Positions 25,945 to 34,706 of a DNA stretch of 64,000 nt are shown here, piece after piece (within the stretch, counting starts at the first letter, position 1; the number at the start of each line of letters is the position of its first letter). Under the pieces are notes generated by a model. The model did no database searches and was not told the DNA's origin. It saw only the letters and a list, made by a program, of their open reading frames with translations. The position numbers and the translations under genes were made by a program. The DNA is from Rhodothermales bacterium (GTDB taxonomy: Bacteria; Bacteroidota; Rhodothermia; Rhodothermales; JAHQVL01): positions 62,001-126,000 of the forward strand of contig JAWKNW010000011.1 in the NCBI GenBank assembly GCA_041391505.1, given 5' to 3'.

Positions 25945-28900
25945 ATGATCGATCGTACAGACCTTAACGCCCTGAATCCGTCCAGCCTTGTCGACATCCT
26001 GCGCTGGCGAGCGCTTCATCAGCCCGACCGTCTGGCCTATACCTTCCTGATCGATGGGGAAATCGAGGGGGACCGGTATACCTATGCCGAGCTCGACCGG
26101 CGCGTGCGGAGCATCGCGGCCCGGCTGCAGCAGCTGAACGCCGCCGGCGAGCGCGTCCTGCTGCTTTACCCGGCCGGTCTGGACTATATCGCGGCGTTTT
26201 TCGGCTGCCTGTATGCGGGCGCCATCGCCGTGCCGGCGTATCCGCCGCGGCGCAACCGGTCGATGAGCCGCATTGAGGGTATCGTGGGCGATGCCGACGC
26301 GCGCATCACGCTTACGAACGACCTGATCGTGGGCGACATCGCGGCGCGTTTCGCGGAGGATGAGGCCCTGAAGGACATGACGGTGATTTCCACCGACACC
26401 ATCGGCCTGGAGCTCGCCGAGGCCTGGACCGATCCGGGGGTCGACGCGAACACGATCGCATTCCTGCAATACACGTCGGGTTCTACGGGCACGCCGAAGG
26501 GTGTGATGGTGAGCCACGGCAACCTCCTCCACAACGAGCGCCAGATGGAAGCCGCCTTCGGCACCAGCGGCGACTCGGTGGTCGTGGGCTGGCTGCCGCT
26601 CTACCACGACATGGGCTTGATCGGCAATATCCTCAACCCGCTGTACCTGGGTTATCCGTGTTATTTCATGGCGCCGGTCGCCTTCCTCCAGAAACCCGTC
26701 CGCTGGCTCGAGGCCATCTCCCGGTACCGCGCGACAATCAGCGGCGGCCCGAACTTCGCGTATGACCTCTGCGCACGCAAGATCGCGCCGGAGCACCGCG
26801 CCGGTCTCGACCTCAGCAGCTGGGTGACGGCCTACAACGGCGCCGAGCCGGTAGCCTCCGACACCCTGGATCGATTCATCCAGACGTTCGAGCCCTACGG
26901 TTTCGCCGCCACGGGCTTTTCGCCCTGCTACGGGCTCGCCGAGGCCACGCTGTTTGTCGCCGGCAATCCCCATCATTCGCCCGTCCACCTCCTCAACGTG
27001 CGCGGCACCGCGCTCGAGCAGAACAAGGTCATCCTGGCGAAAGGCAAGGTGGACGACGAGCGCACGCTCGTGAGCTGCGGCCAGACCTGGCTGGACCAGA
27101 CCGTCCAGATCGTCGACCCCGACACGGGCGTCCGCCGGCCGGACGGCGCCGTGGGCGAGATCTGGGTCTCCGGCCCCAGCATGGCACAGGGCTACTGGAA
27201 GCGGCAGGAGGAGTCGGAGCGGACGTTCCGGGCCACGCTCGCCGAGACGCCGGGCGTGTCGTACATGCGGACCGGCGACCTCGGCTTCGTCCAGGCCGGC
27301 CACCTGTACGTGACGGGCCGGCTGAAGGATCTCATCATCATCCGGGGCCGCAACCACTACCCGCAGGATATCGAAAAGACGATCGAGGAATCCCACGCCG
27401 CGCTCGAACACGGCGCCGCGGCGGCGTTTTCGATCACCGCCGACGGCCAGGAAAAGCTGGCGGTGGCCATCGAGGTCAAACGCACCCACATGCGCGGCCT
27501 CAACGTGGAGGAAGTGGCCCGCGCGATCCGCAAGGCGGTTTCGCTGGTGCACGAGTTGCAGGTGCAGGCCATCGTCCTGCTCAAACCCAAAAGCCTGCCC
27601 AAGACCTCGAGCGGCAAGATCCAGCGGCATGCCGCCCGCAGCGGCTACCTGGCCGGCACCCTCGACGTGCTTGGCCAGCACGCCCTCGAAGCCCGCGCCG
27701 AGGAGGAGGACGACCTGTCGGAGGCCTTCCTCGACCGCGGCGCGCTAGCCAACCTGCCGCACGGGGAACGCAAGACGCTGGTCACCTTCTTCCTCCAGCA
27801 ACTCGTCGCCAAGGCGCTCAAGATGCCGTTCGCGAGCATCGACCCCGAGCAGTCGCTCAGCGTGCTCGGTCTCGACTCGCTCGACACCGTCGAGCTCAAG
27901 CTCGAAATCGAGCGCAACCTGAAAGTCACCGTCCCGATGGACGAGGCGCTTAACGACCTCACCGTCTCCGAACTGGCCGACAAGCTGTCGTACCAGTTCA
28001 CCGGCGCGCCGGCCCCCACGCCCGCGCCGGCGGCCAAAAAGGCCGAGCGGAAGGACCTGTTCGAGAAGTGCGACACCGACGGCGGGTACTTCGGCAAGTA
28101 CCGCCAGGCCAAGGATCAGTACTTCACCCAGCCGATTCTCGAAGGCACGCCGGCGCCGCGGATGCGGTTCAAGGGCCAGGATGTCGTCGTCTGGTCGATC
28201 AATAACTACCTCGGCCTGATCGGAAACGAGACCATCCAGCGGACCGCCGAGGAGGCCGTCCGGCAGCACGGCATCTGGTCGCCGATGGGCTCCCGGATGC
28301 TGTCCGGCAACACCGAGCGGCACCTGGAGCTGGAACGCCGGATGGCGCGCTACCTCCACAAGGAGGCCTCGATGGTGTTCAACTACGGCTACATGGGCGT
28401 GATGGGCACGATCGACGCCGTCACCGACGGCAACGACACGATCATCATCGACAGCCTCTCGCATGCCTGCATCGTCGACGGCGCGCTGGTCGCTTCGAGC
28501 GGGAAGCCGTTCCGGGTGTTCCGCCACAACGACATGAACAGCCTGGAAGAACAGCTCCAGAAAGCCAACGAGACCCGCAAGGGCGGCGTGCTCGTGGTCA
28601 CGGAGGGCGTCTTCGGGATGACCGGCGACATCGGCCGGCTTGACGAGATCTGCGCCCTCAAGAATCAGTACGGCGCCCGCCTCTTCGTCGACGACGCGCA
28701 CGGCTTCGGGATCATGGGCAAGACCGGCGCCGGCGTCGGCGAGATGCAGGGCTGCCAGGACCAGATCGACCTCTACTTCGGCACCTTTGCCAAATCCTTC
28801 GCGGCCATCGGCGGCGTGACGGCCGGCGACGAGCGGGTGATCGACTACATCCGCTACAACGCCCGCACCCAGATCTTCGCGAAAAGCCTGCCGATGGTCT

Positions 28901-29322
28901 ATGTCGAGTCCGTCATGGCGGCACTCGACCTCGTGGAGCACGGCGACGAACGGCGCGCCCACATGTGGCACATCGCCCACACGCTGCGCGACGGCCTCGT
29001 GGCGCTCGGCTTCAATGTCGGCGAGACGGAATCCCCGATCACGCCCGTCTACATCCCCGCCGGCGACGAAAAGACGGCCACCGAAGCGATGCATCTGCTC
29101 CGTACCCAGTACGGCATCTTCGTTTCCGCCGTGTCGTACCCGGTCGTGCCGAAAGGCGTGGTGCTGTTCCGGATGACGTCGACGGCCGCCCATACGGACG
29201 ACGATGTCGCCCGGACGCTGGAAGCCTTCGCGGCGCTGCGCGACTACCTCCGGCTCGAGCCGGCGTCGGGCGACGGCTACGTCACCGACGTCCCGGGCGA
29301 CCTGGTCGAGCCCACCCGCTAG
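25945..29322 (+). CDS. fatty-acyl-AMP ligase / ACP / alpha-oxoamine synthase fusion
   Basis: The 1125-aa protein has three parts. Residues 1 to about 580 form an adenylating ligase of the fatty-acyl-AMP ligase type, with YTSGSTGTPKG at 176-186 and GWLPLYHDMGLIGN nearby. Residues about 610-690 form an acyl-carrier domain with the phosphopantetheine serine S645 in LGLDSLD. Residues about 720-1110 form a PLP-dependent alpha-oxoamine synthase, with DDAHGFG (D917, H919) and the Schiff-base lysine K950 in FGTFAKS. It should activate a fatty acid, load it on the ACP and condense it with an amino acid to give an amino-ketone. The product could be a sphingoid, a sulfonolipid base or a small metabolite. 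A VOC protein gene follows. Confidence 0.9.
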   Translation: MIDRTDLNALNPSSLVDILRWRALHQPDRLAYTFLIDGEIEGDRYTYAELDRRVRSIAARLQQLNAAGERVLLLYPAGLDYIAAFFGCLYAGAIAVPAYPPRRNRSMSRIEGIVGDADARITLTNDLIVGDIAARFAEDEALKDMTVISTDTIGLELAEAWTDPGVDANTIAFLQYTSGSTGTPKGVMVSHGNLLHNERQMEAAFGTSGDSVVVGWLPLYHDMGLIGNILNPLYLGYPCYFMAPVAFLQKPVRWLEAISRYRATISGGPNFAYDLCARKIAPEHRAGLDLSSWVTAYNGAEPVASDTLDRFIQTFEPYGFAATGFSPCYGLAEATLFVAGNPHHSPVHLLNVRGTALEQNKVILAKGKVDDERTLVSCGQTWLDQTVQIVDPDTGVRRPDGAVGEIWVSGPSMAQGYWKRQEESERTFRATLAETPGVSYMRTGDLGFVQAGHLYVTGRLKDLIIIRGRNHYPQDIEKTIEESHAALEHGAAAAFSITADGQEKLAVAIEVKRTHMRGLNVEEVARAIRKAVSLVHELQVQAIVLLKPKSLPKTSSGKIQRHAARSGYLAGTLDVLGQHALEARAEEEDDLSEAFLDRGALANLPHGERKTLVTFFLQQLVAKALKMPFASIDPEQSLSVLGLDSLDTVELKLEIERNLKVTVPMDEALNDLTVSELADKLSYQFTGAPAPTPAPAAKKAERKDLFEKCDTDGGYFGKYRQAKDQYFTQPILEGTPAPRMRFKGQDVVVWSINNYLGLIGNETIQRTAEEAVRQHGIWSPMGSRMLSGNTERHLELERRMARYLHKEASMVFNYGYMGVMGTIDAVTDGNDTIIIDSLSHACIVDGALVASSGKPFRVFRHNDMNSLEEQLQKANETRKGGVLVVTEGVFGMTGDIGRLDEICALKNQYGARLFVDDAHGFGIMGKTGAGVGEMQGCQDQIDLYFGTFAKSFAAIGGVTAGDERVIDYIRYNARTQIFAKSLPMVYVESVMAALDLVEHGDERRAHMWHIAHTLRDGLVALGFNVGETESPITPVYIPAGDEKTATEAMHLLRTQYGIFVSAVSYPVVPKGVVLFRMTSTAAHTDDDVARTLEAFAALRDYLRLEPASGDGYVTDVPGDLVEPTR

Positions 29323-29411
29323 GCTCCGCGCACCGCGTCGGTCTCGAAACACACCGCCGGGAGCCCATCGCCCGGCGGTCTCCCGCTATCCCCCCACCAC
29401 CGGACCTTTCC

Positions 29412-30476
29412 ATGAGCGCGCTCATTTGCGGCATCCAGCAAATAGGGATCGGCGTGAGCGACATGACCGCCGCTTTCGCCTGGTACCGCAAACACTTCGG
29501 GATGGACGTCCGCGTCTTCCAGGAAGCCGCCGAGGCGCCGCTGATGAAGGCCTACACCGGGCAGGCGGTCCAGGCGCGCAACGCGACGCTGGCGATCAAT
29601 ATGCAGGGGGGCGGCGGGATGGAGATCTGGCAGTTCACGAGCCGGACGCCCACCGGCCCGGCGGCGCCGATCTGCATCGGCGACTACGGCATCTTCGCGG
29701 CGCGCATCAAGTCGCGCGACGTGGCGGCCAGCCATCGCCAGTTCGTGCAGGCCGGCCTCGACGTGATGTCCCCGGTACAACCCGACCCGGCCGGCCGGCC
29801 TCACTTTTTCCTGCGCGACCCCTACGGCAACGTGTTCGATATCGTCGGATCGGACACCTGGTTCACGAAAAACAACCGCCACCTCACCGGCGGCGTCGTG
29901 GGCTGCCAGATCGGCGTATCCGACATCGACAAGGCGCGGACGCTGTACGGCGACGTCCTCGGCTACACGAAGGTCGTCTATGAAAAGGAGGGCGTGTTCG
30001 ACGATCTCGCCGCCATCCGTCCCGAAGGCAATACGCGGGTGCGCCGGGTCCTGCTCGCCCTCGAACAGCCCGGCCGCGGCGGATTCGGGCCGTTGTTCGG
30101 CGCCTCGGAGATCGAACTCGTCAAGGTCTTCGATCGCTTCCCGGTGCCGGTGTTCAAGGATCGATACTGGGGGGATCTCGGCTTCATCCACCTCTGCTTC
30201 GACGTGCGCAACATGCCGTCCCTGGAGGGCGCATGCAACCAGGCCGGCTTCCCGTTCGTGGTCGACAGCATGAACTCGTTCGACATGGGCGAGGCCAGCG
30301 GCCAGTTCAGCTATGTCGAGGACCCCGACGGCACCCTCATCGAGTTCGTCGAAGCGCACAAGGTGCCGATCATGAAGAAGTGGAACTGGTACCTCGACCT
30401 CCGCAAGCGCCCGGCCGACAAGCCCCTGCCCCGCTGGATGATCCGGGCGATGGGGCTGAATCGGGTGAAGGACTGA
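29412..30476 (+). CDS. two-domain VOC (glyoxalase/dioxygenase-fold) protein
   Basis: The 354-aa protein carries two VOC modules. The first spans about residues 8-140 (IGIGVSDMTAAFAWYRKHFGM to PHFFLRDPYGNVFDIV). The second spans about 155-305 (GCQIGVSDIDKARTLYGDVLGY to FSYVEDPDGTLIEFVEAH). Each ends with the usual D-x-x-G-x-x-x-E/D metal-side pattern. A basic tail follows. It begins 89 bases after the FAAL-ACP-AOS gene on the same strand, so it may act on the same product. The enzyme activity is unknown. Confidence 0.8.
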   Translation: MSALICGIQQIGIGVSDMTAAFAWYRKHFGMDVRVFQEAAEAPLMKAYTGQAVQARNATLAINMQGGGGMEIWQFTSRTPTGPAAPICIGDYGIFAARIKSRDVAASHRQFVQAGLDVMSPVQPDPAGRPHFFLRDPYGNVFDIVGSDTWFTKNNRHLTGGVVGCQIGVSDIDKARTLYGDVLGYTKVVYEKEGVFDDLAAIRPEGNTRVRRVLLALEQPGRGGFGPLFGASEIELVKVFDRFPVPVFKDRYWGDLGFIHLCFDVRNMPSLEGACNQAGFPFVVDSMNSFDMGEASGQFSYVEDPDGTLIEFVEAHKVPIMKKWNWYLDLRKRPADKPLPRWMIRAMGLNRVKD

Positions 30477-30607
30477 GGCGTGCCAGCGCACATCGCAACA
30501 TGAGGGGTGCGGCGTGCTGGCGGGGATCCTGCATCGGGCGATCGTAGCGGAGAAGCGTGTTCGATGTCACCGCACCTCAGCGCCCGGATGGGTTGATTCC
30601 CAACGCA

Positions 30608-30967
30608 TCACTGCGCCAGGCGGATCGAAGCGGCGTCGGTTTCCAGCAGCACCCGAGTTGAATCCATGAACCCGCCACGGGCCACCAGATAGGCGGTAAT
30701 ATCGAGGTATTGCCCGGGTGTGAGGGTATTGCCGGCCTGGTAGGGCATGTTGCGGCGGGTATACTGCAGCAGCGAGCCGGCATCCATGCGGCTCGCCAGC
30801 ACCTCATTCTTCAACCGCGGCCCGATGCCCTGATCGATCTCGTGGCAACTGGCGCAATACGTCTCGTAGGCGAGCCTCCCCTGCGCCTGCTGCTCGCGCG
30901 CCGCGGCGGCAGGGTCCTCGCATCCCCAGAACAACAGCGCCGCCACCGCGACGTACGGAATCCTCAT
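30608..30967 (-). CDS. c-type cytochrome lipoprotein, sulfite dehydrogenase partner
   Basis: The 119-aa protein has a lipobox with C16 (FWGC), the heme c motif C38-A-S-C41-H42, and a likely axial methionine M74 in NMPYQ. It starts 9 bases after the molybdopterin oxidoreductase stop on the same strand. This matches SorB-like subunits that accept electrons from SorA sulfite dehydrogenases. Lipidation would keep it at the periplasmic side of a membrane. Confidence 0.88.
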   Translation of the reverse strand: MRIPYVAVAALLFWGCEDPAAAAREQQAQGRLAYETYCASCHEIDQGIGPRLKNEVLASRMDAGSLLQYTRRNMPYQAGNTLTPGQYLDITAYLVARGGFMDSTRVLLETDAASIRLAQ

Positions 30968-30976
30968 TCCTTCCCC

Positions 30977-32152
30977 TCAGGCTACCGTGACTGGATGCTC
31001 CAGGGGCACATTGTACAGGTACCCTTTCTCGTTGAACGGTAGGACGTCCGGCTGCGTCACGCCGGCGGCGTCGGTCGCGCGGGTCGACAGCGTGTGCGCT
31101 CCGGCGGCGGCGTCCCACTCGAACTCGAACCGGCGCCAGGCATATTTCATGGGCGGATCGATCAGCTGCGCGGACTGCCACGCGCCCCCATCGGCCTTCC
31201 ATTCGACCCGCTCCACGGGGCCGTTGGGCGAATAGGCGTAGCCGCGCAGCCGCTGCCGGCCCGGTTTCAGCGTCGCCGGCCAGGGCAGGATGAGCATGCT
31301 CTTGATCGATTGTTCGGTAATGATCTTGCCGGACGCCTCGCCCTCTTTCGGGTACGCGTCGCCGATCAGCACGTAGGAGGTGGTCACGTTGCGGGTCCAC
31401 GCCGGCTCCATGAGCGCTTCGATGCGGCCGAGCCACTTGACCTGGTTGCTGCCCACCCAGCCCGGCACGATGGCGCGGACCGGAAAGCCATGGTCTTTCG
31501 GCAGCGGCGCCCCGTTCATCCGATAGGCCAGGATCGTGTCTTCGTCCAGCGCCTTCTCCAGGGTCATCGGCCGGCGGAAGCCGCCTTCCGGCGAGTCCTT
31601 GTCCATCCCGATCATCTGCACGAAAGACGCCTTCTCCGACACGCCGGCGCGCTGCAGCACGTCCCGCAGCGGCACGCCCTCCCAGATCGCCATGCCGACG
31701 CCGCCGCGCTGCCACTGGGTGCCCTGCGCGGGCTGCCCCATCGCGGAGGCAAAAAACGACCGCTGGTTGCCGCCGCATTCGATGTAGGCATACACCGTGC
31801 GGCTCGGCATCGCCAGCAGCTCATCGTAGGTGAGCGTGAGCGGGCTTGCGGCGGCGTCGCCGGCCACTTCCAGCCGGTAGTCGGCCGCATTCAGCGCGAT
31901 GCTGTAGGAGTTGTTGCGGACGAAAAACTGGTCGTTCGGCGTGATGTAGCCGCCCAGATCCTCGATACGCGGCTCGAGGCTGAGGGTGCCGTGCTCGACA
32001 AAACCGGCTGTGTCCTTGAAAAACGATGGCGCCTCTTCGGCCGGCGGCGCCGCCGGCTCGGTCTGGCAGGCGCCTGCCAGCGCCGCCGCGCTCGACACGC
32101 CGAGCAGTTTGAGCGCGCGCCGGCGCCCTTTGTCAAGGGTTAATTCATCCAT
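30977..32152 (-). CDS. sulfite oxidase-family molybdopterin oxidoreductase (SorA-like)
   Basis: The 391-aa protein has a Tat-like N-terminus (KGRRRALKLLG) and a Cys at position 29 (AGAC) that could be lipidated. The molybdopterin domain contains the molybdenum-ligand cysteine C126 in IECGGNQRS, where the common form is ECAGNRR, plus HGFPVRAIVPGWVGSNQVKWLG. The C-terminal dimerisation domain spans about 270-385. It probably oxidises sulfite, or a related compound, in the periplasm and passes electrons to the cytochrome c downstream. The Asn-Gln-Arg change near the cysteine leaves substrate uncertainty. Confidence 0.87.
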   Translation of the reverse strand: MDELTLDKGRRRALKLLGVSSAAALAGACQTEPAAPPAEEAPSFFKDTAGFVEHGTLSLEPRIEDLGGYITPNDQFFVRNNSYSIALNAADYRLEVAGDAAASPLTLTYDELLAMPSRTVYAYIECGGNQRSFFASAMGQPAQGTQWQRGGVGMAIWEGVPLRDVLQRAGVSEKASFVQMIGMDKDSPEGGFRRPMTLEKALDEDTILAYRMNGAPLPKDHGFPVRAIVPGWVGSNQVKWLGRIEALMEPAWTRNVTTSYVLIGDAYPKEGEASGKIITEQSIKSMLILPWPATLKPGRQRLRGYAYSPNGPVERVEWKADGGAWQSAQLIDPPMKYAWRRFEFEWDAAAGAHTLSTRATDAAGVTQPDVLPFNEKGYLYNVPLEHPVTVA

Positions 32153-32167
32153 ACACGCATCCTCGTT

Positions 32168-32197
32168 AAACCTTGAACCTTATACCTCAAACCACCG
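32168..32197. repeat. single CCTTGAACCTT-type repeat arm
   Basis: AAACCTTGAACCTTATACC and CTCAAACCACC repeat the unit of the C-rich arm at 1215-1250, here between the small membrane protein and the SorA-like gene. No inverted partner was seen nearby. Confidence 0.45.
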
Positions 32198-32200
32198 CAT

Positions 32201-32335
32201 TCACCAGCACTGCGCTACGTACGTGGCGATGATAAACATCATAAGGTTGATGCCCAGAATGGTCAACAGACAGTTCCACCCCGACAGATCGTCGGGCTCG
32301 GGCCCTTCGTACGGCGCCTGATTTTCAACTTCCAT
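32201..32335 (-). CDS. 44-aa single-pass membrane protein of the sulfite operon
   Basis: A short ORF from ATG 32335 to TGA 32201 encodes MEVENQAPYEGPEPDDLSGW, then a hydrophobic helix (residues 23-41, LLTILGINLMMFIIATYV) and an AQCW end. It starts three bases after the stop of the NTF2-like gene and ends 48 bases before the SorA-like gene. Position, an acidic N-terminus and a clean helix support a real small gene. It could anchor or assemble the sulfite dehydrogenase. The function is inferred from position only. Confidence 0.6.
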   Translation of the reverse strand: MEVENQAPYEGPEPDDLSGWNCLLTILGINLMMFIIATYVAQCW

Positions 32336-32338
32336 CGC

Positions 32339-32842
32339 TCATTTCCCCTGTTTCACCGACTCCGGCACCTCGCAGTCCGCCTGGCGCCGCGAATCGACGA
32401 TATAGACGATCTTCCATCCCTCCGACCCTTTCATCAGCTGGAACGAATTGGCCCCGCAGTGGCTGAACTGCCCGCCGAGATAAAAGGCGTATGGGGTCCA
32501 CGCCGTGGCCAGATGGCCGTCGACATGCACCTGCGGGTCCCAGATGCGCTCGTCCCATACCTTGTCGTGCGGCTGACCGACGGCGTTCGCGAATTCCGCC
32601 GCCGATCCGGGACGGAGCGACGTTACGCCGTCGCGCACGACGACGCTGTGCATCAGCGCATCCGCCGTGAAGACGTTGCGGACGACGTCTCCGTCGCCGG
32701 CGCGCATGCCGTCGAACAGCCGATGGATGACGGCCATGACGGCCTCTTCTTCGGATTGCGCCGCCGCCGGCAGCGCGGTCAACAGGCTCAGCGTCAACAG
32801 GGACGTCCATAGCGTGGCGCGCATCAAACCTTTGTGTCGCAT
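32339..32842 (-). CDS. secreted NTF2-like protein, first gene of the sulfite operon
   Basis: The 167-aa protein has a signal peptide ending near PAAAQS (about residue 29) and an NTF2-like domain (EEEAVMAVIHRLFDGMRAGDG, then WTPYAFYLGGQFSHCG and GWKIVYIVDSR). An internal ATG six codons on would also keep the signal peptide. It is followed at 3 bases by the 44-aa membrane gene, then by the SorA-like and cytochrome genes. Its ligand is unknown. Confidence 0.75.
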   Translation of the reverse strand: MRHKGLMRATLWTSLLTLSLLTALPAAAQSEEEAVMAVIHRLFDGMRAGDGDVVRNVFTADALMHSVVVRDGVTSLRPGSAAEFANAVGQPHDKVWDERIWDPQVHVDGHLATAWTPYAFYLGGQFSHCGANSFQLMKGSEGWKIVYIVDSRRQADCEVPESVKQGK

Positions 32843-32897
32843 AGGTGGTATGCCTCGTTAATGGTTTCGGTTGGAATATACGATCATCCTTCGCCCC

Positions 32898-33881
32898 ATG
32901 CCCTTACCCACCCGCCTCGAACATATCGGAATCGCCGTAGCGGATGCTACGCGTACGGCATCTGTCCTTGAAAAGGTTCTGGATCTTGGTGTCTACAAGA
33001 TCGAAGAGGTCGCGTCGGAGCGGGTGCGCACGCATTTCCTGAACGCCGGCTCGGCGAAGCTCGAACTGCTGGAGGCCACGGCGCCGGACTCCGCCATCGC
33101 GGTTTATCTGGAGAAACACCGGGAGGGATTGCATCACCTGGCGTTTGAGGTGCCGGACATCGAGTCGGCCTGGCAGCGCGCCGTCGATGCCGGCCTGGAG
33201 CCGCTGGGCCCGGGCCCGAAGACCGGCGCGGACGGCAAATCGATCTTTTTCCTTCACCCGCGCTCGACCGGCGGCATCCTGATCGAGTTCTGCGCCCAGC
33301 AGCCCATCACGCTTGCGCCGCGCTTTGTGGAGCATGCCGGACAAGATCTGCCCACGTACGCAACGGGAAAACCCGGCGCACCTGCCGTGCTCTTGCTCCA
33401 CGACGCCGGCGAAACCGTTCATTCAGGACTGGCGGCACTCATGCATACCCTCGCGCCGGACTGGTGCACGCTCGCCGTGGATTTGCAGGACATCGGCGAC
33501 GGACGCGCCACCCGCCTGACGCTCGAGGCCATCGCGCGGCAGGCATTCGCCGTGCTGGATGCATACGATGTGCCGGCGGCCGCTGTGGTGGGATTCGGGC
33601 TCGGCGCATCCGCGGCGTTACAGCTCGCCGCAGCCGCTCCGCACCGGGTTCGCGCTGCCGTTGCGCACGCGCCGCATCCGATGCCGCCGGGCGCCCAAGC
33701 TCCGGAAATACCCATTCTCATCGCAGGGCACGACGCCGACCCGGCTTTCACGCCGGCGGACGCCGTCCGTTTGCTGGAACGGTACCCGGATGTGCGGCTC
33801 TCGATCTCCCCCGGCAACGGCAAGGGGCGTCCTTCATTGGGTGAAGAAACGGTGCGGTGGCTGGCGGGGCACGCGCGCTGA
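32898..33881 (+). CDS. methylmalonyl-CoA epimerase-like / alpha-beta hydrolase fusion
   Basis: The 327-aa protein joins two domains. Residues about 1-135 match methylmalonyl-CoA epimerase (LEHIGIAVADATRTASVLEK, HHLAFEVPDIESAW, and the E in GILIEF). Residues about 145-325 form an alpha/beta hydrolase with HDAGE at the oxyanion side and a GFGLGAS nucleophile elbow at 232-238. The expected serine is G234, so classic esterase activity is not expected. ATG 32898 gives the natural epimerase N-terminus. Its stop abuts the stop of the convergent GNAT gene with no gap. The fusion partner may bind a CoA ester without hydrolysing it. Confidence 0.82.
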   Translation: MPLPTRLEHIGIAVADATRTASVLEKVLDLGVYKIEEVASERVRTHFLNAGSAKLELLEATAPDSAIAVYLEKHREGLHHLAFEVPDIESAWQRAVDAGLEPLGPGPKTGADGKSIFFLHPRSTGGILIEFCAQQPITLAPRFVEHAGQDLPTYATGKPGAPAVLLLHDAGETVHSGLAALMHTLAPDWCTLAVDLQDIGDGRATRLTLEAIARQAFAVLDAYDVPAAAVVGFGLGASAALQLAAAAPHRVRAAVAHAPHPMPPGAQAPEIPILIAGHDADPAFTPADAVRLLERYPDVRLSISPGNGKGRPSLGEETVRWLAGHAR

Positions 33882-34691
33882 CTACAGCGTGACGTCCAAG
33901 ATGCGGTGCCGGCTGATGAATCCGGCACGTGTTATCGCCTTTTGCGCGCCCACATTGTCAACCGTCGTCGAACAGATCGGCTTGTGCCCGCTCCGGCCGC
34001 TGCGCTGCCGGAGCAGGGCGAGGATGTAGGTCGCCCAGCCGGCGCCTCGCCGCTCCGGCGCTACCATCATCCCGAGATCGACGATGCCCGACTGGGTGCC
34101 GCTCTTCCGGTATTCACCCAGGCCGATCCAGTCCGCCGAATGGGCCAGCACAAAAAGCTCCCCGCGTTCGATCAGGGTCGTCGAATACCCCCGAAGCCAG
34201 CCGCTCAGATCCGCCTCCCCCCCGAGGCATGCCTGTTGAAACGCCACGACGCGTTCCAGTTCGTCTGCCTCCGCGGCTCGAAATAGCGGCCTGTCCGCTG
34301 CCGGCTGAGAGAGGGGCGTTTCCTCGCCCGCTTCGTACAGATACGTGTGGACGGCAATACCTTTCTGCACGTCCAGGCAGAGCGTCAGGAACGCGGGGTC
34401 GATGGTGCTGACAACGGCCCGGTCTATCGTATCCTGGGCGATTACCCGGTCGAACAGGCGCCGCGCCTGCCGCTCGAACGCCGGTAGTATATAAAACTGG
34501 AGCAGCGTGCCGGCGCCATTTGCCGCGTAGTAGCCGGCGGTAACACCGTCCAGGCGAATTTCCCAGTGTGGCGCGGGATCCGTGATGCCGCTTTCCCACA
34601 TGCCGTCCATCGGGGCGAGCAGACTGCCGAGATAGGCGGCTTTCACGTCGCGAATGGACGACGAATCGGGCAGTGGGTGAAATGAGATCAT
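33882..34691 (-). CDS. GNAT-family N-acetyltransferase
   Basis: The 269-aa protein has its acetyl-CoA-binding region in the C-terminal third. DLGMMVAPERRGAGWATYIL lies near residues 205-224, and STTVDNVGAQKAITRAGF follows near 240-258, the usual motif A and motif B order. The N-terminal half is another GNAT-like or extra domain. It acetylates an unknown amine. The stop directly abuts the convergent epimerase-hydrolase gene. Confidence 0.85.
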   Translation of the reverse strand: MISFHPLPDSSSIRDVKAAYLGSLLAPMDGMWESGITDPAPHWEIRLDGVTAGYYAANGAGTLLQFYILPAFERQARRLFDRVIAQDTIDRAVVSTIDPAFLTLCLDVQKGIAVHTYLYEAGEETPLSQPAADRPLFRAAEADELERVVAFQQACLGGEADLSGWLRGYSTTLIERGELFVLAHSADWIGLGEYRKSGTQSGIVDLGMMVAPERRGAGWATYILALLRQRSGRSGHKPICSTTVDNVGAQKAITRAGFISRHRILDVTL

Positions 34692-34706
34692 AAGCTCGGA
34701 GCGATG

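Noticed and set aside
25726..27681. 651-aa minus-strand open frame opposite the synthase fusion
   Set aside because: It overlaps the ligase domain of a clear multidomain enzyme and has the composition of an antisense shadow.
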